Shown here: one piece after another, positions 18,199-26,679 of the stretch
Layout of the letters: every line of letters starts with the position of its first letter
How positions within the stretch are numbered: the first letter of the stretch is position 1
Translations under genes and position numbers: made by a program
Origin: an uncultured Mediterraneibacter sp.
Lineage (GTDB): Bacteria; Bacillota; Clostridia; Lachnospirales; Lachnospiraceae
Direction of reading: 5' to 3'
Assembly (NCBI GenBank): GCA_944384505.1
Contig: CALWTQ010000004.1
Location: 27,879 to 91,878, forward strand
Length of the DNA: 64,000 bases
Notes under the pieces: generated by a model
What the model saw: the letters and a program-made list of their open reading frames with translations, nothing else
Told to the model about the DNA's origin: nothing
The model's database searches: none

Positions 18199-18957
18199 AT
18201 GAAAAGTGAGCAACAGGTCGAAGCTGCGCTTAAGAGTTACGAAGATGTCGACAGTTGGAAGACGGTTATCTTTCTCTATAATGCAGCTTTGAAAGAAGTA
18301 GGCACGAAGCTGGAGATATTAAACGATGAGTTCCAGCATGTACATAAGTACAACCCGATTGAGCATATCAAGACAAGGATAAAGACGCCGGAAAGTATCG
18401 TGAAAAAGTTAAAGCGGTACGGATATGAGACTTCCATTGAGAACATGGTACGATATATTAATGATATCGCCGGGGTAAGGCTGATTTGTTCTTTCACGTC
18501 AGACATTTACCGGCTGGCAGAGATGATCGGGAATCAGAGCGATCTGAAAGTACTCTCTATCAAGGACTATATCAGATATCCTAAGGAGAGCGGCTATAAG
18601 AGCTATCACATGCTTGTTTCGGTTCCGATCTTTTTGTCGGACAGTGTGGTGGATACCAAGGTGGAGATACAGATCCGGACGATAGCCATGGATTTCTGGG
18701 CGAGTCTGGAGCATAAGATCTATTATAAGTTCGAGGGAAATGCTCCGGAGTATATCAGCCGGGACTTAAGAGAATGTGCGAGGATGGTATCCGAGCTGGA
18801 TGAGAAGATGCTTTCGCTCAATGAAGCAATTCAGGAGTGCATTCTCCAGGACGGGGACGATGCGAAGGAAAAGGATAATATGGACGATGTGCTTGACCAT
18901 GTGATCGGGAACAGGAAAGAACAGAAAACAATTCACCTCCGCGCCAGAGAAGCGTGA
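18199..18957 (+). CDS. Small alarmone synthetase (RelQ/YjbM-like GTP pyrophosphokinase)
   Basis: Makes (p)ppGpp from ATP and GDP/GTP. It has only the RelA/SpoT synthetase domain, without HD, TGS or ACT domains. Hallmarks: RIKTPESIVKKLKRYG (ATP site), DIAGVRLICSF, SGYKSYHMLV and VEIQIRTIAMDFWASLEHK (with the catalytic Glu). The C-terminal helices carry a polar tail. GGGGGA precedes ATG 18199. A second paralogue lies at 48753-49361. Confidence 0.9.
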   Translation: MKSEQQVEAALKSYEDVDSWKTVIFLYNAALKEVGTKLEILNDEFQHVHKYNPIEHIKTRIKTPESIVKKLKRYGYETSIENMVRYINDIAGVRLICSFTSDIYRLAEMIGNQSDLKVLSIKDYIRYPKESGYKSYHMLVSVPIFLSDSVVDTKVEIQIRTIAMDFWASLEHKIYYKFEGNAPEYISRDLRECARMVSELDEKMLSLNEAIQECILQDGDDAKEKDNMDDVLDHVIGNRKEQKTIHLRAREA

Positions 18958-18980
18958 GAGGAGAAAAAGCAGTGCCGGAG

Positions 18981-19019
18981 GGCCGGGGACAGCCAGAACA
19001 GGCTGTGCCCGGTCCTTAC
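18981..19019 (+). terminator. Intrinsic terminator after the alarmone synthetase
   Basis: GGCCGGGGACAGCC pairs with GGCTGTGCCCGGTCC around a short A-rich loop, followed by a T-rich stretch (TTACTTTTG). Confidence 0.7.
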
Positions 19020-19048
19020 TTTTGTATCTGTTTCGTCAGCAAAATGTA

Positions 19049-19077
19049 TTGATGCTTTCCTATCTTTTCGCTATACT
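19049..19077 (+). promoter_or_regulatory. Promoter for the metal ATPase gene
   Basis: TTGATG (19049-19054), 17 bases, TATACT (19072-19077). The expected start point is near 19084, giving a short leader before the P-type ATPase. Confidence 0.65.
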
Positions 19078-19128
19078 GTATATCTGAGGAATTCCAAGAT
19101 GGAATTTGTAAAGCCGGAGGGAAAAGTG

Positions 19129-20994
19129 ATGACGAGAGAGGCGAGGAAGAAGGGGCTTGAGATCGGGGCCGGACTGGCACTTTATGTGGCTGCGCTGGCC
19201 GTGACAGTATACCGGAGTGTTCCCGGAACAGTGGAAACGGTGCTGTTTCTGCTGGCATATGCCGCGCTGGCGGCGACTACATATTGGGAACAGATCCGCA
19301 GGATTGTGAGGAGGCAGTTTCTGGATGAAAATCTGCTGATGATTATTGCGACAGCCGGGGCTTTTGCAGTTGAGAGGCACAGGGAAGCTGTAGCGGCGAT
19401 GCTGTTCTATCAGATCGGAAAATTCGTGGAGGAGATCTCATTAAGCAAAACAAAGAAGTCGATTGCAGAGTTTATTGACATCCGGCCGGAATATGCCAAT
19501 CTAAAAGTGGGCAGTACTGAGAAAATTGTACCGCCTCAGGAGCTTTTGTGCGGTCAGATCATCGTTCTGCGCCCGGGGGAAAAGATCCCGGTGGATGCGG
19601 TTGTTACTTCCGGAAGCGGAACCGTTGATATGAAGGCGCTAACCGGAGAGTCAGAACCCTGGGCGGTGGGAACCGGGGACCGGATCTACAGCGGCAGCAT
19701 TAATCTGAACGGAGTGCTGGAAGCAAGGGTCAGAAAGGTTTATAATGACTCTACAGCGGCAAAGATAGTCCGCCTGATTGAGAATGCCAATGAGAAGAAA
19801 TCAGATAGTGTACATTTTGCGGATAAGTTTACAAAGTACTATACGCCGCTTGTGATCCTGGCAGCGCTTCTGACAGTGATCCTTCCGCCTATGATTTTCG
19901 TGGAAGATAAGTTTGAGTGGATCTACAGAGGACTGATCCTGCTCGTGGCCGCATGCCCCTGCGGTCTGATGGTGTCGATTCCCATGGCCTTCCTGGGCGG
20001 GATCGGAGCTGCGTCCAAACAGGGAGTTCTCATTAAGGGGAGCTCGTTTTTGGAGGCTCTGACCAGTGTGGATACATTTGTGTTTGACAAGACAGGGACG
20101 CTGACAGAAGGGGTATTCCACGTTGTGGATATCGTCCCTGAGAAAATGGAGAAAGAAGAGCTCCTTGAGCTGGCTGCCATGGCGGAAGCCTATTCCCGGC
20201 ACCCGGTGGCGGTATCTCTGCTGGAAGCGTATGGCCGGAGGATTGACCGGAACCGGGTGAAAGATATTGAAGAGCAGCCGGGATATGGAGTCAGGGCGAT
20301 GGTAGATGGAAGAGAGGTCTATTCAGGCAACACAAGGCTTATGAACCGGCAGGGGATATTCTACAGACGTCCGGCAGGAACCGGCACCGCGGTTCACGTG
20401 GCGGTTGACGGCACATATGCAGGTTACATCCTGATTTCAGACGTCATAAGAAAAGATGCGGGAAAGCTGATGAAGTGGCTGCGTAAGAGGAATATGTCCA
20501 CGGTGATGCTGACCGGTGACAATGAGCGTGTTGCGGAAGAAGTGGCTGCAAAGCTGAAAATTGAGAGTGTGTACGCGGAACTTATGCCGGAGGAAAAAGT
20601 AGAGCTGCTCACAGAATTCCAGGAAAGTCAGATGGAAGGGGAAAAGCTGGCTTTTATCGGTGACGGAATCAATGACGCGCCGGTACTTGCCAGGGCGGAT
20701 ATCGGGATCGCCATGGGCGGGCTGGGAGCGGACGCCGCCCTGGAAGCCGCGGATATTATTCTGATGGAGGATGAGCCGTCCAGGATCATAAATGCGGTGC
20801 GGATCGCAAAGGCAACACTCCGTTCAGTGAAACAGAACATGGTGTTTGCGATCGGGATGAAGATAATTCTGATTGTACTGGCGCTTTTTGGCTATGTGAC
20901 GATGCAAAATGCGATTATAGCAGATATGGCGGTAATGGTGATTAACATATTGAACTCGTTCTGGATGATGCAGTACCCGGAACATAGAGTATAA
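19129..20994 (+). CDS. P1B-type heavy-metal-translocating ATPase (Cd/Zn/Co class)
   Basis: ATP-driven export of soft divalent metals. Seen in order: N-terminal hydrophobic segments, TGES phosphatase loop (MKALTGESEPWAVG), the membrane CPC site in AACPCGLMVSIP, the DKTGT phosphorylation site, the SRHPVAVS His-Pro motif, MLTGDNERVA and GDGINDAPVLARADIG. No heavy-metal-associated CxxC domain precedes the first membrane segment, so it is the short form (about 620 residues). ATG 19129 has GGAGGG at the best spacing; ATG 19099 is possible and adds ten residues. Zn/Cd over Cu is inferred from CPC context and not proven. Confidence 0.9.
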   Translation: MTREARKKGLEIGAGLALYVAALAVTVYRSVPGTVETVLFLLAYAALAATTYWEQIRRIVRRQFLDENLLMIIATAGAFAVERHREAVAAMLFYQIGKFVEEISLSKTKKSIAEFIDIRPEYANLKVGSTEKIVPPQELLCGQIIVLRPGEKIPVDAVVTSGSGTVDMKALTGESEPWAVGTGDRIYSGSINLNGVLEARVRKVYNDSTAAKIVRLIENANEKKSDSVHFADKFTKYYTPLVILAALLTVILPPMIFVEDKFEWIYRGLILLVAACPCGLMVSIPMAFLGGIGAASKQGVLIKGSSFLEALTSVDTFVFDKTGTLTEGVFHVVDIVPEKMEKEELLELAAMAEAYSRHPVAVSLLEAYGRRIDRNRVKDIEEQPGYGVRAMVDGREVYSGNTRLMNRQGIFYRRPAGTGTAVHVAVDGTYAGYILISDVIRKDAGKLMKWLRKRNMSTVMLTGDNERVAEEVAAKLKIESVYAELMPEEKVELLTEFQESQMEGEKLAFIGDGINDAPVLARADIGIAMGGLGADAALEAADIILMEDEPSRIINAVRIAKATLRSVKQNMVFAIGMKIILIVLALFGYVTMQNAIIADMAVMVINILNSFWMMQYPEHRV

Positions 20995-21012
20995 TCATGG
21001 AGGGGATACAGA

Positions 21013-21594
21013 ATGAAAATGTATGAGAAGAAAATGAAGAGACGGTTATTGTATGTGGTCCTGTCCGGAACACTGGCAGCAGGAGCGCTGGGAGGCTGTG
21101 CGAATCCTCAGAAAAGTGGAACAGAAGCTTTGGAAGCGGAAAACTATGAGGAGGCAGAAGCACAGTTTCAGGCCGCGGCTGATAGCCAGGACAGGGACGA
21201 AGCCGCTGCAGGTTACCGGGGACTGGGCATGACATATTATGAAACCGGAGACTATACATCGGCTCTGGATGCATTTCAGCAGGCGGTAGATAACGGCGCG
21301 GAGCAGACGGCCAGGCTCTATAACCTGATGGGAATCTGCGCCATGCAGTGCGGGGACTATGCCGCTGCTCTCGAGTATATTCAGGCGGGACTGGCCCTGG
21401 CGGATTCTTCCGGAAGCGGAGACAGTGAAGAGGCAGACGTCGGGATGATCCAGGAAATGAGATATAATGAGGTCGTGTGCTATGAGCAGCAGGCAGATTG
21501 GGAAAATGCAAAGCAGAAGGCGTCAGAGTATCTGGCGGACTATCCGGATGATGCACAAATGCAGAGAGAAGCCGGGTTTCTGTCAACCAGATAG
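21013..21594 (+). CDS. TPR-repeat lipoprotein
   Basis: Exported lipoprotein of unknown partner. The signal sequence has a lipobox (ALGGC, lipid Cys near residue 36). It is followed by three or four tetratricopeptide-like helical pairs, for example AAAGYRGLGMTYYETGDYTS and ARLYNLMGICAMQCGDYAAA, a protein-protein interaction scaffold. GGAGGGG sits eight bases before ATG 21013, 18 bases after the ATPase gene, so the two are probably cotranscribed. Lipidation would depend on the Lgt encoded at 14.3 kb. Confidence 0.8.
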   Translation: MKMYEKKMKRRLLYVVLSGTLAAGALGGCANPQKSGTEALEAENYEEAEAQFQAAADSQDRDEAAAGYRGLGMTYYETGDYTSALDAFQQAVDNGAEQTARLYNLMGICAMQCGDYAAALEYIQAGLALADSSGSGDSEEADVGMIQEMRYNEVVCYEQQADWENAKQKASEYLADYPDDAQMQREAGFLSTR

Positions 21595-21636
21595 CAGCAG
21601 CGGTTTGAAACGCCTGGATTATATTATAACAAGATA

Positions 21637-22251
21637 ATGAAAAAAGACAGGAAATATTATCAGATTACAGAATTCTGCCATCGGTTTGTGGCAGACTATA
21701 TAAACGAAGGAGACTGCTGTGTGGACGCGACCTGCGGCAACGGGCATGATACGGAGTTCTTATGCCGTCTGGCCGGGGCGTCCGGGAAGGTGTACGCATT
21801 TGATATCCAGGAGCAGGCTGTGGAAAATACGGCAAAACGTCTTGACGCAGCAGGATATTCGGATCGTGCCAGGCTGTACTGCCGCGGGCATGAGCACATG
21901 GCGGAATACGTGCAGGAGAAAGCGGCCGCGATTATGTTTAACTTCGGATATCTTCCGGGAGGAAGCCATGAGGCGGCTACCCGGCCGGAGACAAGCCTCT
22001 GTGCGGTAAAACAGGGGCTGGGACTCCTGAAGAAGGACGGAGTGATGAGCATGTGTATCTACAGTGGGGGAGACACGGGCTATGAGGAGCGCAATGTGCT
22101 GCTTGAATGGGCGAAAACACTGGATCCGGCAAAATGGCTGGTGATTATGTGCGATTACTATAACCGGAAGAACGACCCGCCGCTTCCGGTATTTATCATC
22201 AGGCTTGCAGGGGAAGACGGCGAAAAGGAGAGGGGATTTGGGAACAAATAA
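21637..22251 (+). CDS. mnmM: tRNA methyltransferase MnmM (YtqB family, class I SAM fold)
   Basis: Class I SAM-dependent methyltransferase of the rRNA_methylase/YtqB family; the B. subtilis member YtqB acts in tRNA wobble uridine (mnm5s2U) modification. SAM-binding VDATCGNGHDTEFL, KVYAFDIQEQAV and the family motif MFNFGYLPGGSHEAATRPET are clear. It overlaps the likely hflX start. No strong ribosome site is visible before ATG 21637. Assignment to the family is firm, to the exact reaction by homology. Confidence 0.85.
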   Translation: MKKDRKYYQITEFCHRFVADYINEGDCCVDATCGNGHDTEFLCRLAGASGKVYAFDIQEQAVENTAKRLDAAGYSDRARLYCRGHEHMAEYVQEKAAAIMFNFGYLPGGSHEAATRPETSLCAVKQGLGLLKKDGVMSMCIYSGGDTGYEERNVLLEWAKTLDPAKWLVIMCDYYNRKNDPPLPVFIIRLAGEDGEKERGFGNK

Positions 22252-23515
22252 GAACGGACGGAGTGACAGGACAATGTATGAGATGGATCAGATGAAAGAG
22301 AAAGTGATCCTTGTAGGCGTCAATGTTGGAAGTGAAGAAGAGACAGAAGGTTCTCTTGATGAGCTGGCGGAACTGGCGCGCACTGCCGGCGCGGAGGTGG
22401 CGGGCCGGCTGATTCAGGCGCGGGACAGTATCCATCCGGGAACTTATATCGGCAGCGGGAAGCTGCTGGAATTGAAAGAGCTTCTCTGGGAAACCGACGC
22501 CACAGGAATCATATGTGATGATGAACTGACCAGCGCGCAGCTGGGCAATCTGGAGTCTGAGCTTTCTTGTAAAGTGATTGACCGGACACTTTTGATTCTG
22601 GATATTTTTGCCGCCAGAGCAGCCAGCGGTGAAGGCAAGATACAGGTAGAGCTGGCGCAGCTCAGATACAGAGCTTCCAGACTGAGCGGTCTGGGAAAGT
22701 CGTTATCCAGGCTTGGCGGCGGGATCGGTACAAGAGGGCCGGGAGAGAAGAAACTGGAGATGGATCGCAGACTGATCCGGGAGCGGATCAGCCGGTTAAA
22801 AAAGGATTTGAAAGATGTGGAGAAGCACCGTGAACTCATTCGGACCCAGCGAAAGCAGTCCGGATTGAAAGTGGCCGCGCTGGTCGGCTATACCTCCGCG
22901 GGAAAGAGCAGTATTGAGAATGCCTTGACAGATGCGGGAGTCCTGGAGGATGCTATGCTCTTTTCTACACTGGATACAACGACCCGCTCACTGGTGCTGG
23001 ACGGCACCCAGGAGATCCTGATTACGGATACGGTTGGATTTATCCGCAAGCTTCCCCACCATCTTGTAGAAGCTTTTAAGAGTACGCTGGAAGAGGCAAA
23101 ATATGCTGATATTATTATTCATGTAGTAGACGCCTCGAATCCCCGGATGGACGAGCAGATGCATGTGGTATATGACACGCTGCGCCAGCTGGGGGCGGAA
23201 GGAAAGCCGGTGATTACGCTTTTTAATAAGCAGGATAAAATGGATCATGAAGTGAGGGTAAGAGACTTTCAAGCGGAGTATACGATCCCCTGCTCTGCGA
23301 AAACGGGACAAGGGCTGGAAGAATTGCGGCAGGCCCTGCTTGAGATCATACGGAGGGATCAGGTATATATTGAGAGACTGTATGATTTCGCGGAAGCCGG
23401 GAATATCCAGCTGATCCGAAGCAGGGGACAGCTGATCTCAGAAGAGTATGTTCCTGATGGGATCGAGGTAAAGGCTTATGTGCCGATGGAGATTTATCCC
23501 CTTTTAAATAAATGA
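22238..23515 (+). CDS. hflX: Ribosome-splitting GTPase HflX
   Basis: GTPase that splits stalled or hibernating 70S ribosomes. The N-terminal HflX domain has the glycine-rich GGGIGTRGPGEKKLE motif, followed by a coiled region and a G domain: GYTSAGKSS (G1), DTVGFIRKLPHHLVEAF (G3) and NKQD (G4). The start is uncertain. TTG 22238 has a perfect AAGGAG seven bases upstream and overlaps mnmM. ATG 22274 (MYEMDQMKEK) looks like the family start but has a poor ribosome site. Confidence 0.93.
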   Translation: MGTNKNGRSDRTMYEMDQMKEKVILVGVNVGSEEETEGSLDELAELARTAGAEVAGRLIQARDSIHPGTYIGSGKLLELKELLWETDATGIICDDELTSAQLGNLESELSCKVIDRTLLILDIFAARAASGEGKIQVELAQLRYRASRLSGLGKSLSRLGGGIGTRGPGEKKLEMDRRLIRERISRLKKDLKDVEKHRELIRTQRKQSGLKVAALVGYTSAGKSSIENALTDAGVLEDAMLFSTLDTTTRSLVLDGTQEILITDTVGFIRKLPHHLVEAFKSTLEEAKYADIIIHVVDASNPRMDEQMHVVYDTLRQLGAEGKPVITLFNKQDKMDHEVRVRDFQAEYTIPCSAKTGQGLEELRQALLEIIRRDQVYIERLYDFAEAGNIQLIRSRGQLISEEYVPDGIEVKAYVPMEIYPLLNK

Positions 23516-23583
23516 CATTACAAGAAACAGGGAGAAAAATGACTGACAGACGTTGTGCAAAAGCGGGGAGAGGAAGGATGAAT

Positions 23584-24375
23584 ATGGTAACAATCAGTCG
23601 GGAAAAATGTATCGGATGCGGGCTCTGCGTGAAGGACTGCCCGGCAGGGAAATTGAAACTGGAGGATAAGAAAGCAGTGTATACTCCGTCCTGCATTCTG
23701 TGCGGACACTGTGTAGCAGTCTGTCCAAAGGGAGCGGTATCTATACCGGAATATGATATGGCGTCGGTGGAGGAATATGAACCGGGACGTTTCTCTCTGG
23801 ATCCGGAGCAGTTCCTGCGCGCGGTAAAGTTCAGAAGAAGCGTCAGAAATTATAAAGACATCCCGGTGGAACACGAAAAGCTGGAGCGGATACTGGAAGC
23901 AGGCAGATATACCCCTACGGCGAAAAACCGGCAGGCATGTAGATTTATCGTCCTTCAAAAAGAATTGACTGAGTTCAAAAAGCTGCTCTGGGAAGAAATT
24001 CCGCAGCTGGCGGAAAAAATGAAGGCGGAGATGCCTCATTACGCCATGCTGTTTAAGTTTATGTACCGGAACTGGAAGAAAGATCCGGCGGATGACGCCC
24101 TGTTTTTTAATGCGCCGGCCTGCCTTTTTATCGCCTCGGAAGATCCTCTGGACGGCGGCCTTGCCGCGGCGAATATTGAGAACATGGCCGTGGCTGAGGG
24201 GGCGGGAGTCCTGTACAGCGGCTATCTGAAACGGATTATCAGCGCGTCGCCCGCTCTGCTTGAGTGGCTTGGAACTGACAATATCCCGCTGACGTGCTGT
24301 ATGCTTCTGGGGTATCCGGCTGTTACATACAAAAGGACCGCTCCGAGAAAACCGGCGGATATACATTGGAGATAG
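23584..24375 (+). CDS. Ferredoxin-domain nitroreductase family protein
   Basis: Predicted FMN oxidoreductase with its own electron input. Two [4Fe-4S] ferredoxin motifs fill residues 1-60 (CIGCGLCVKDCP and CILCGHCVAVCPKG), then the nitroreductase fold starts at RRSVRNYKDIPVEHEKLE with the FMN-binding TAKNRQACRF and GVLYSGYLKR. The start is ATG 23584 (MVTISREKC), with GAGGAAGG upstream. It is convergent with the SDR gene, only ten bases away. The physiological substrate is unknown. Confidence 0.88.
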   Translation: MVTISREKCIGCGLCVKDCPAGKLKLEDKKAVYTPSCILCGHCVAVCPKGAVSIPEYDMASVEEYEPGRFSLDPEQFLRAVKFRRSVRNYKDIPVEHEKLERILEAGRYTPTAKNRQACRFIVLQKELTEFKKLLWEEIPQLAEKMKAEMPHYAMLFKFMYRNWKKDPADDALFFNAPACLFIASEDPLDGGLAAANIENMAVAEGAGVLYSGYLKRIISASPALLEWLGTDNIPLTCCMLLGYPAVTYKRTAPRKPADIHWR

Positions 24376-24385
24376 AAAGTCGGTT

Positions 24386-25117
24386 TTACAGATACCCGCC
24401 GTCAATTCCGATGATCTGTCCGGTGAGATAGGAGGGGCTTTCCGCCAGAGAGAGCACCAGCGCTGCTGTCTCCTCCGGCGTGCCGAAACGACCGGCGGGA
24501 ATCTCATCCTCAAGCGCCCGTCGTTCCTCTGCGTCAAGCCGTTCGTTCATCACCGTGTCAATGGCGCCGCAGGCCACGGCGTTCACCTGGATATTGCTGG
24601 GAGCCAGTTCCTTGGCCAGCGCTTTCGTAAGTCCGTGAACTCCGGCCTTGGCGGCGGAGTAGGCCGCCTCACAGGATGCGCCCGTTGTGCCCCACATGGA
24701 GGATATGTTGATGATCTTTCCCTGCTTTTGGGATACCATATGAGGGATAGCTGCGCGGCAGCAGTAGAAGACAGAGGACAGATCTGTGTTTAGGATGTGG
24801 TTCCAGTCCTCGTCTGTCATATCTGTCAGAAGGCCGAAATATGCCGTCCCTGCATTATTTACAAGAATATTAGGCTCTGCCTGCTGCGAGGCGATCTCCC
24901 GGAACATGCTCCTGACTGCGTCTGGATCGCTTACGTCAGCGGGCAGTTTTGTACATGTGCCGCCAAGCGAAAGGATCTCCTGCTCTGTTTCATTAAGCTG
25001 AGCAAGAGAAGCACGGCAGTTGATGAGTACATGGTATCCGGCTTTTGCAAAGGCAAGGGCACACGCACGTCCAATACCGCGGGAAGAACCGGTTATGAGA
25101 ACATTTTTCTTTTTCAT
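24386..25117 (-). CDS. SDR-family oxidoreductase (FabG/YmfI-like)
   Basis: NAD(P)-dependent short-chain dehydrogenase. TGSSRGIGRACA (cofactor loop), NNAGTAY, the catalytic Ser of ISSMWGTTG, and Tyr/Lys in YSAAKAGVHGL are all present; the C-terminus is LTGQIIGIDGGYL. Candidate roles are 3-oxoacyl-ACP reductase or the EF-P 5-aminopentanone reductase YmfI, to which stand-alone clostridial copies are often assigned. Neither fab genes nor efp are adjacent, so I leave the substrate open. AAAGGAAAGGATG precedes the start. Confidence 0.85.
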   Translation of the reverse strand: MKKKNVLITGSSRGIGRACALAFAKAGYHVLINCRASLAQLNETEQEILSLGGTCTKLPADVSDPDAVRSMFREIASQQAEPNILVNNAGTAYFGLLTDMTDEDWNHILNTDLSSVFYCCRAAIPHMVSQKQGKIINISSMWGTTGASCEAAYSAAKAGVHGLTKALAKELAPSNIQVNAVACGAIDTVMNERLDAEERRALEDEIPAGRFGTPEETAALVLSLAESPSYLTGQIIGIDGGYL

Positions 25118-25186
25118 CAGTCATCCTTTCCTTTCCAGAAGATAGTAACAATTGTAGCAGGTTGGGGGACTGGCGTCAAACTGTAT

Positions 25187-25341
25187 AGCTATTTAGTGCA
25201 CGACCACTTTCCGCCAGCTATATATTCGTTAACTTCCGGCATGAAAAAACCAGAAAACAGCCCCATCCCCGCAGAATATGATTTTGAAATAGTCTCTGTT
25301 TTCGGATGTTTTGCATTCGGATGTTAATGATCTAAATAGCT
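25187..25341. repeat. Giant hairpin repeat, shortened copy 4
   Basis: Outer ends AGCTATTTAG (25187-25196) and CTAAATAGCT (25332-25341) are perfect inverted repeats. A second AGCTATATATTCGTTAAC end begins inside at 25216, so the left arm is partly duplicated. Both arms carry the family sequence (CCAGAAAACAGCCCCATCCCCG on the left, CTGTTTTCGGATGTTTTGCAT on the right), but the central ~200 bases with the apical loop are missing. Like copies 1 and 2, it lies between divergent genes. The other ~230 bases of the 25118-25503 gap show nothing I can name. Confidence 0.8.
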
Positions 25342-25503
25342 GGTGTATTTTAAGAATACATTGTGCTCCCCGCATTCCTGTGCTAATATTTATTTATAGT
25401 CAGAAACAGCAGAATATTTATATATGTGTGTAATTTATTATAACAGGAAATGTGCCGAAGTTATGGCACAGGGAGTGATTCCGATATTTGCGGAGGGTAT
25501 GCC

Positions 25504-26091
25504 ATGATTGATGACGCGATAGAATTTGCAGCGAAAGCGCACGAGGGACAGTTCAGGAAAGGAACGAGGCGGCCCTATATTGTCCACCCCATTGAGGTGG
25601 CGGATATTGTGGCTACCATGACTAAGGATGAGGAAGTCATCTGCGCGGCGGTGCTGCATGATACGATTGAGGACTGCAGGGGAATCACCCAGGACATTCT
25701 GAAGCTCAGATTCGGAGCCAGAGTTGCCGATATGGTCTTTCAGGAGAGTGAGGACAAGAGCAGGACATGGGAGGAGAGGAAAGGCGCGACCATCAGCCGT
25801 CTGAGAGACGCGTCTTATGAGGTACAGATGATCGGACTGGCGGATAAGCTTTCGAATATGCGGGATATAGACAGGGACTATCCGGTGCTCGGAGAGAAGC
25901 TGTGGACCCGTTTCCGGATGCAGAGCAAAGCTGCTATGGCGTGGTACTATAAAGGAATCCGGGATGTGCTGAAAGACCGGTTTGAAGGGGTGGAAGCCTA
26001 CGAGGAGTACTGCCGGCTGATTGAGAAGAACTTCGGACCGGGGCCGGCTCATACTGAATGGATGAAGGAAACGGACGGAAATAGACTTTAG
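25504..26091 (+). CDS. HD-domain phosphohydrolase, SpoT/Mesh1-like
   Basis: The N-terminus AAKAHEGQFRKGTRRPYIVHP, the HD pair in VLHDTIEDC and the later ADKLSNMRD match the hydrolase domain of RelA/SpoT and stand-alone small alarmone hydrolases, so (p)ppGpp 3'-pyrophosphohydrolase is the leading guess. No synthetase, TGS or ACT domain is attached (195 residues). ATG 25504 has GGAGGG seven bases upstream; the longer frame from 25450 lacks a ribosome site. Other nucleotide substrates are possible. Confidence 0.82.
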   Translation: MIDDAIEFAAKAHEGQFRKGTRRPYIVHPIEVADIVATMTKDEEVICAAVLHDTIEDCRGITQDILKLRFGARVADMVFQESEDKSRTWEERKGATISRLRDASYEVQMIGLADKLSNMRDIDRDYPVLGEKLWTRFRMQSKAAMAWYYKGIRDVLKDRFEGVEAYEEYCRLIEKNFGPGPAHTEWMKETDGNRL

Positions 26092-26135
26092 AAGCGATCA
26101 GATATAAAAGATGAAATGAAAAAAGACATGAAAAA

Positions 26136-26187
26136 AAGACCTTTAAAGGGACGGGAAAATACCGTGCTTTTAAAGGTCTTCTTTCTT
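26136..26187. terminator. Bidirectional terminator between HD hydrolase and XRE genes
   Basis: AAGACCTTTAAA (26136-26147) and TTTAAAGGTCTT (26169-26180) form a perfect 12-base stem with a smaller CGGG/CCGT stem in the loop. A-run on the left and T-run on the right suit both directions between convergent genes. Confidence 0.8.
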
Positions 26188-26521
26188 ATCCGGCGCTTTT
26201 TACAGCCTGAATGTAATGTGAAATGATTTCTTCCAGATGTTCCAGTTTCGAAGGAGGGCATGTGGACACAAGACCGATTACTGAGGCGTACTGATCATCA
26301 GGAGTATGGGATCCGAACAGCAGATAGTCAACAGAAACATGAAGAGCGTCGGACAATTTCAGAAGCGTATTCACAGACATGTTTTTCAGACCAAGCTCCA
26401 GGTCATAGCAGAAACGGGGGGTTATGCCGACAAGTTCCGCCAGCTTTTCACGCGAATAGCCGTTCAGTTGCCTTTGCTTTTTGATGCGCTCACCTATCAG
26501 GACATTGTCTGTTATTACCAT
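26186..26521 (-). CDS. XRE-family helix-turn-helix transcriptional regulator
   Basis: A 111-residue regulator. HTH_3 domain at about 8-64: IGERIKKQRQLNGYSREKLA, ELVGITPRFCYDLELG, LLKLSDALHVSVDYLL. A short C-terminal helix (LEHLEEIISHYI) may serve dimerisation. It is divergent from the cohesin-domain gene. An 8-base inverted repeat overlapping that gene's promoter (26587-26621) is a candidate operator. AAAGGAGA precedes the start on the minus strand. Confidence 0.88.
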   Translation of the reverse strand: MVITDNVLIGERIKKQRQLNGYSREKLAELVGITPRFCYDLELGLKNMSVNTLLKLSDALHVSVDYLLFGSHTPDDQYASVIGLVSTCPPSKLEHLEEIISHYIQAVKSAG

Positions 26522-26586
26522 ATATAAGTCTCCTTTTCTATATTCTTTTTAATTGAATGTTAAGAGTAAGGTTTACAAATAAATAT

Positions 26587-26621
26587 GAACTATTAGGGGA
26601 TAAAATATTGACAAATAGTTC
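26587..26621. promoter_or_regulatory. Candidate operator: inverted repeat overlapping the cohesin-gene promoter
   Basis: GAACTATT (26587-26594) and AATAGTTC (26614-26621) are perfect inverted repeats 19 bases apart. The right half fills the start of the promoter spacer, where a repressor would block RNA polymerase. The divergent XRE regulator is the obvious candidate; this is inference. Confidence 0.45.
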
Positions 26622-26636
26622 CTAAAAACGTATAAT
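26608..26636 (+). promoter_or_regulatory. Consensus promoter of the cohesin/Big-domain gene
   Basis: TTGACA (26608-26613), 17 bases, TATAAT (26631-26636): both hexamers are perfect consensus, so strong expression is expected unless repressed. Confidence 0.85.
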
Positions 26637-26679
26637 TATGACGATTTACAAAAAAGTATTTGAGGAGGTTATACCAGGG

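Noticed and set aside
23518-24537. 339-codon minus-strand frame opposite the ferredoxin-nitroreductase
   Set aside because: A shadow of the plus-strand gene: its product has no domain pattern, and it overlaps the SDR gene.
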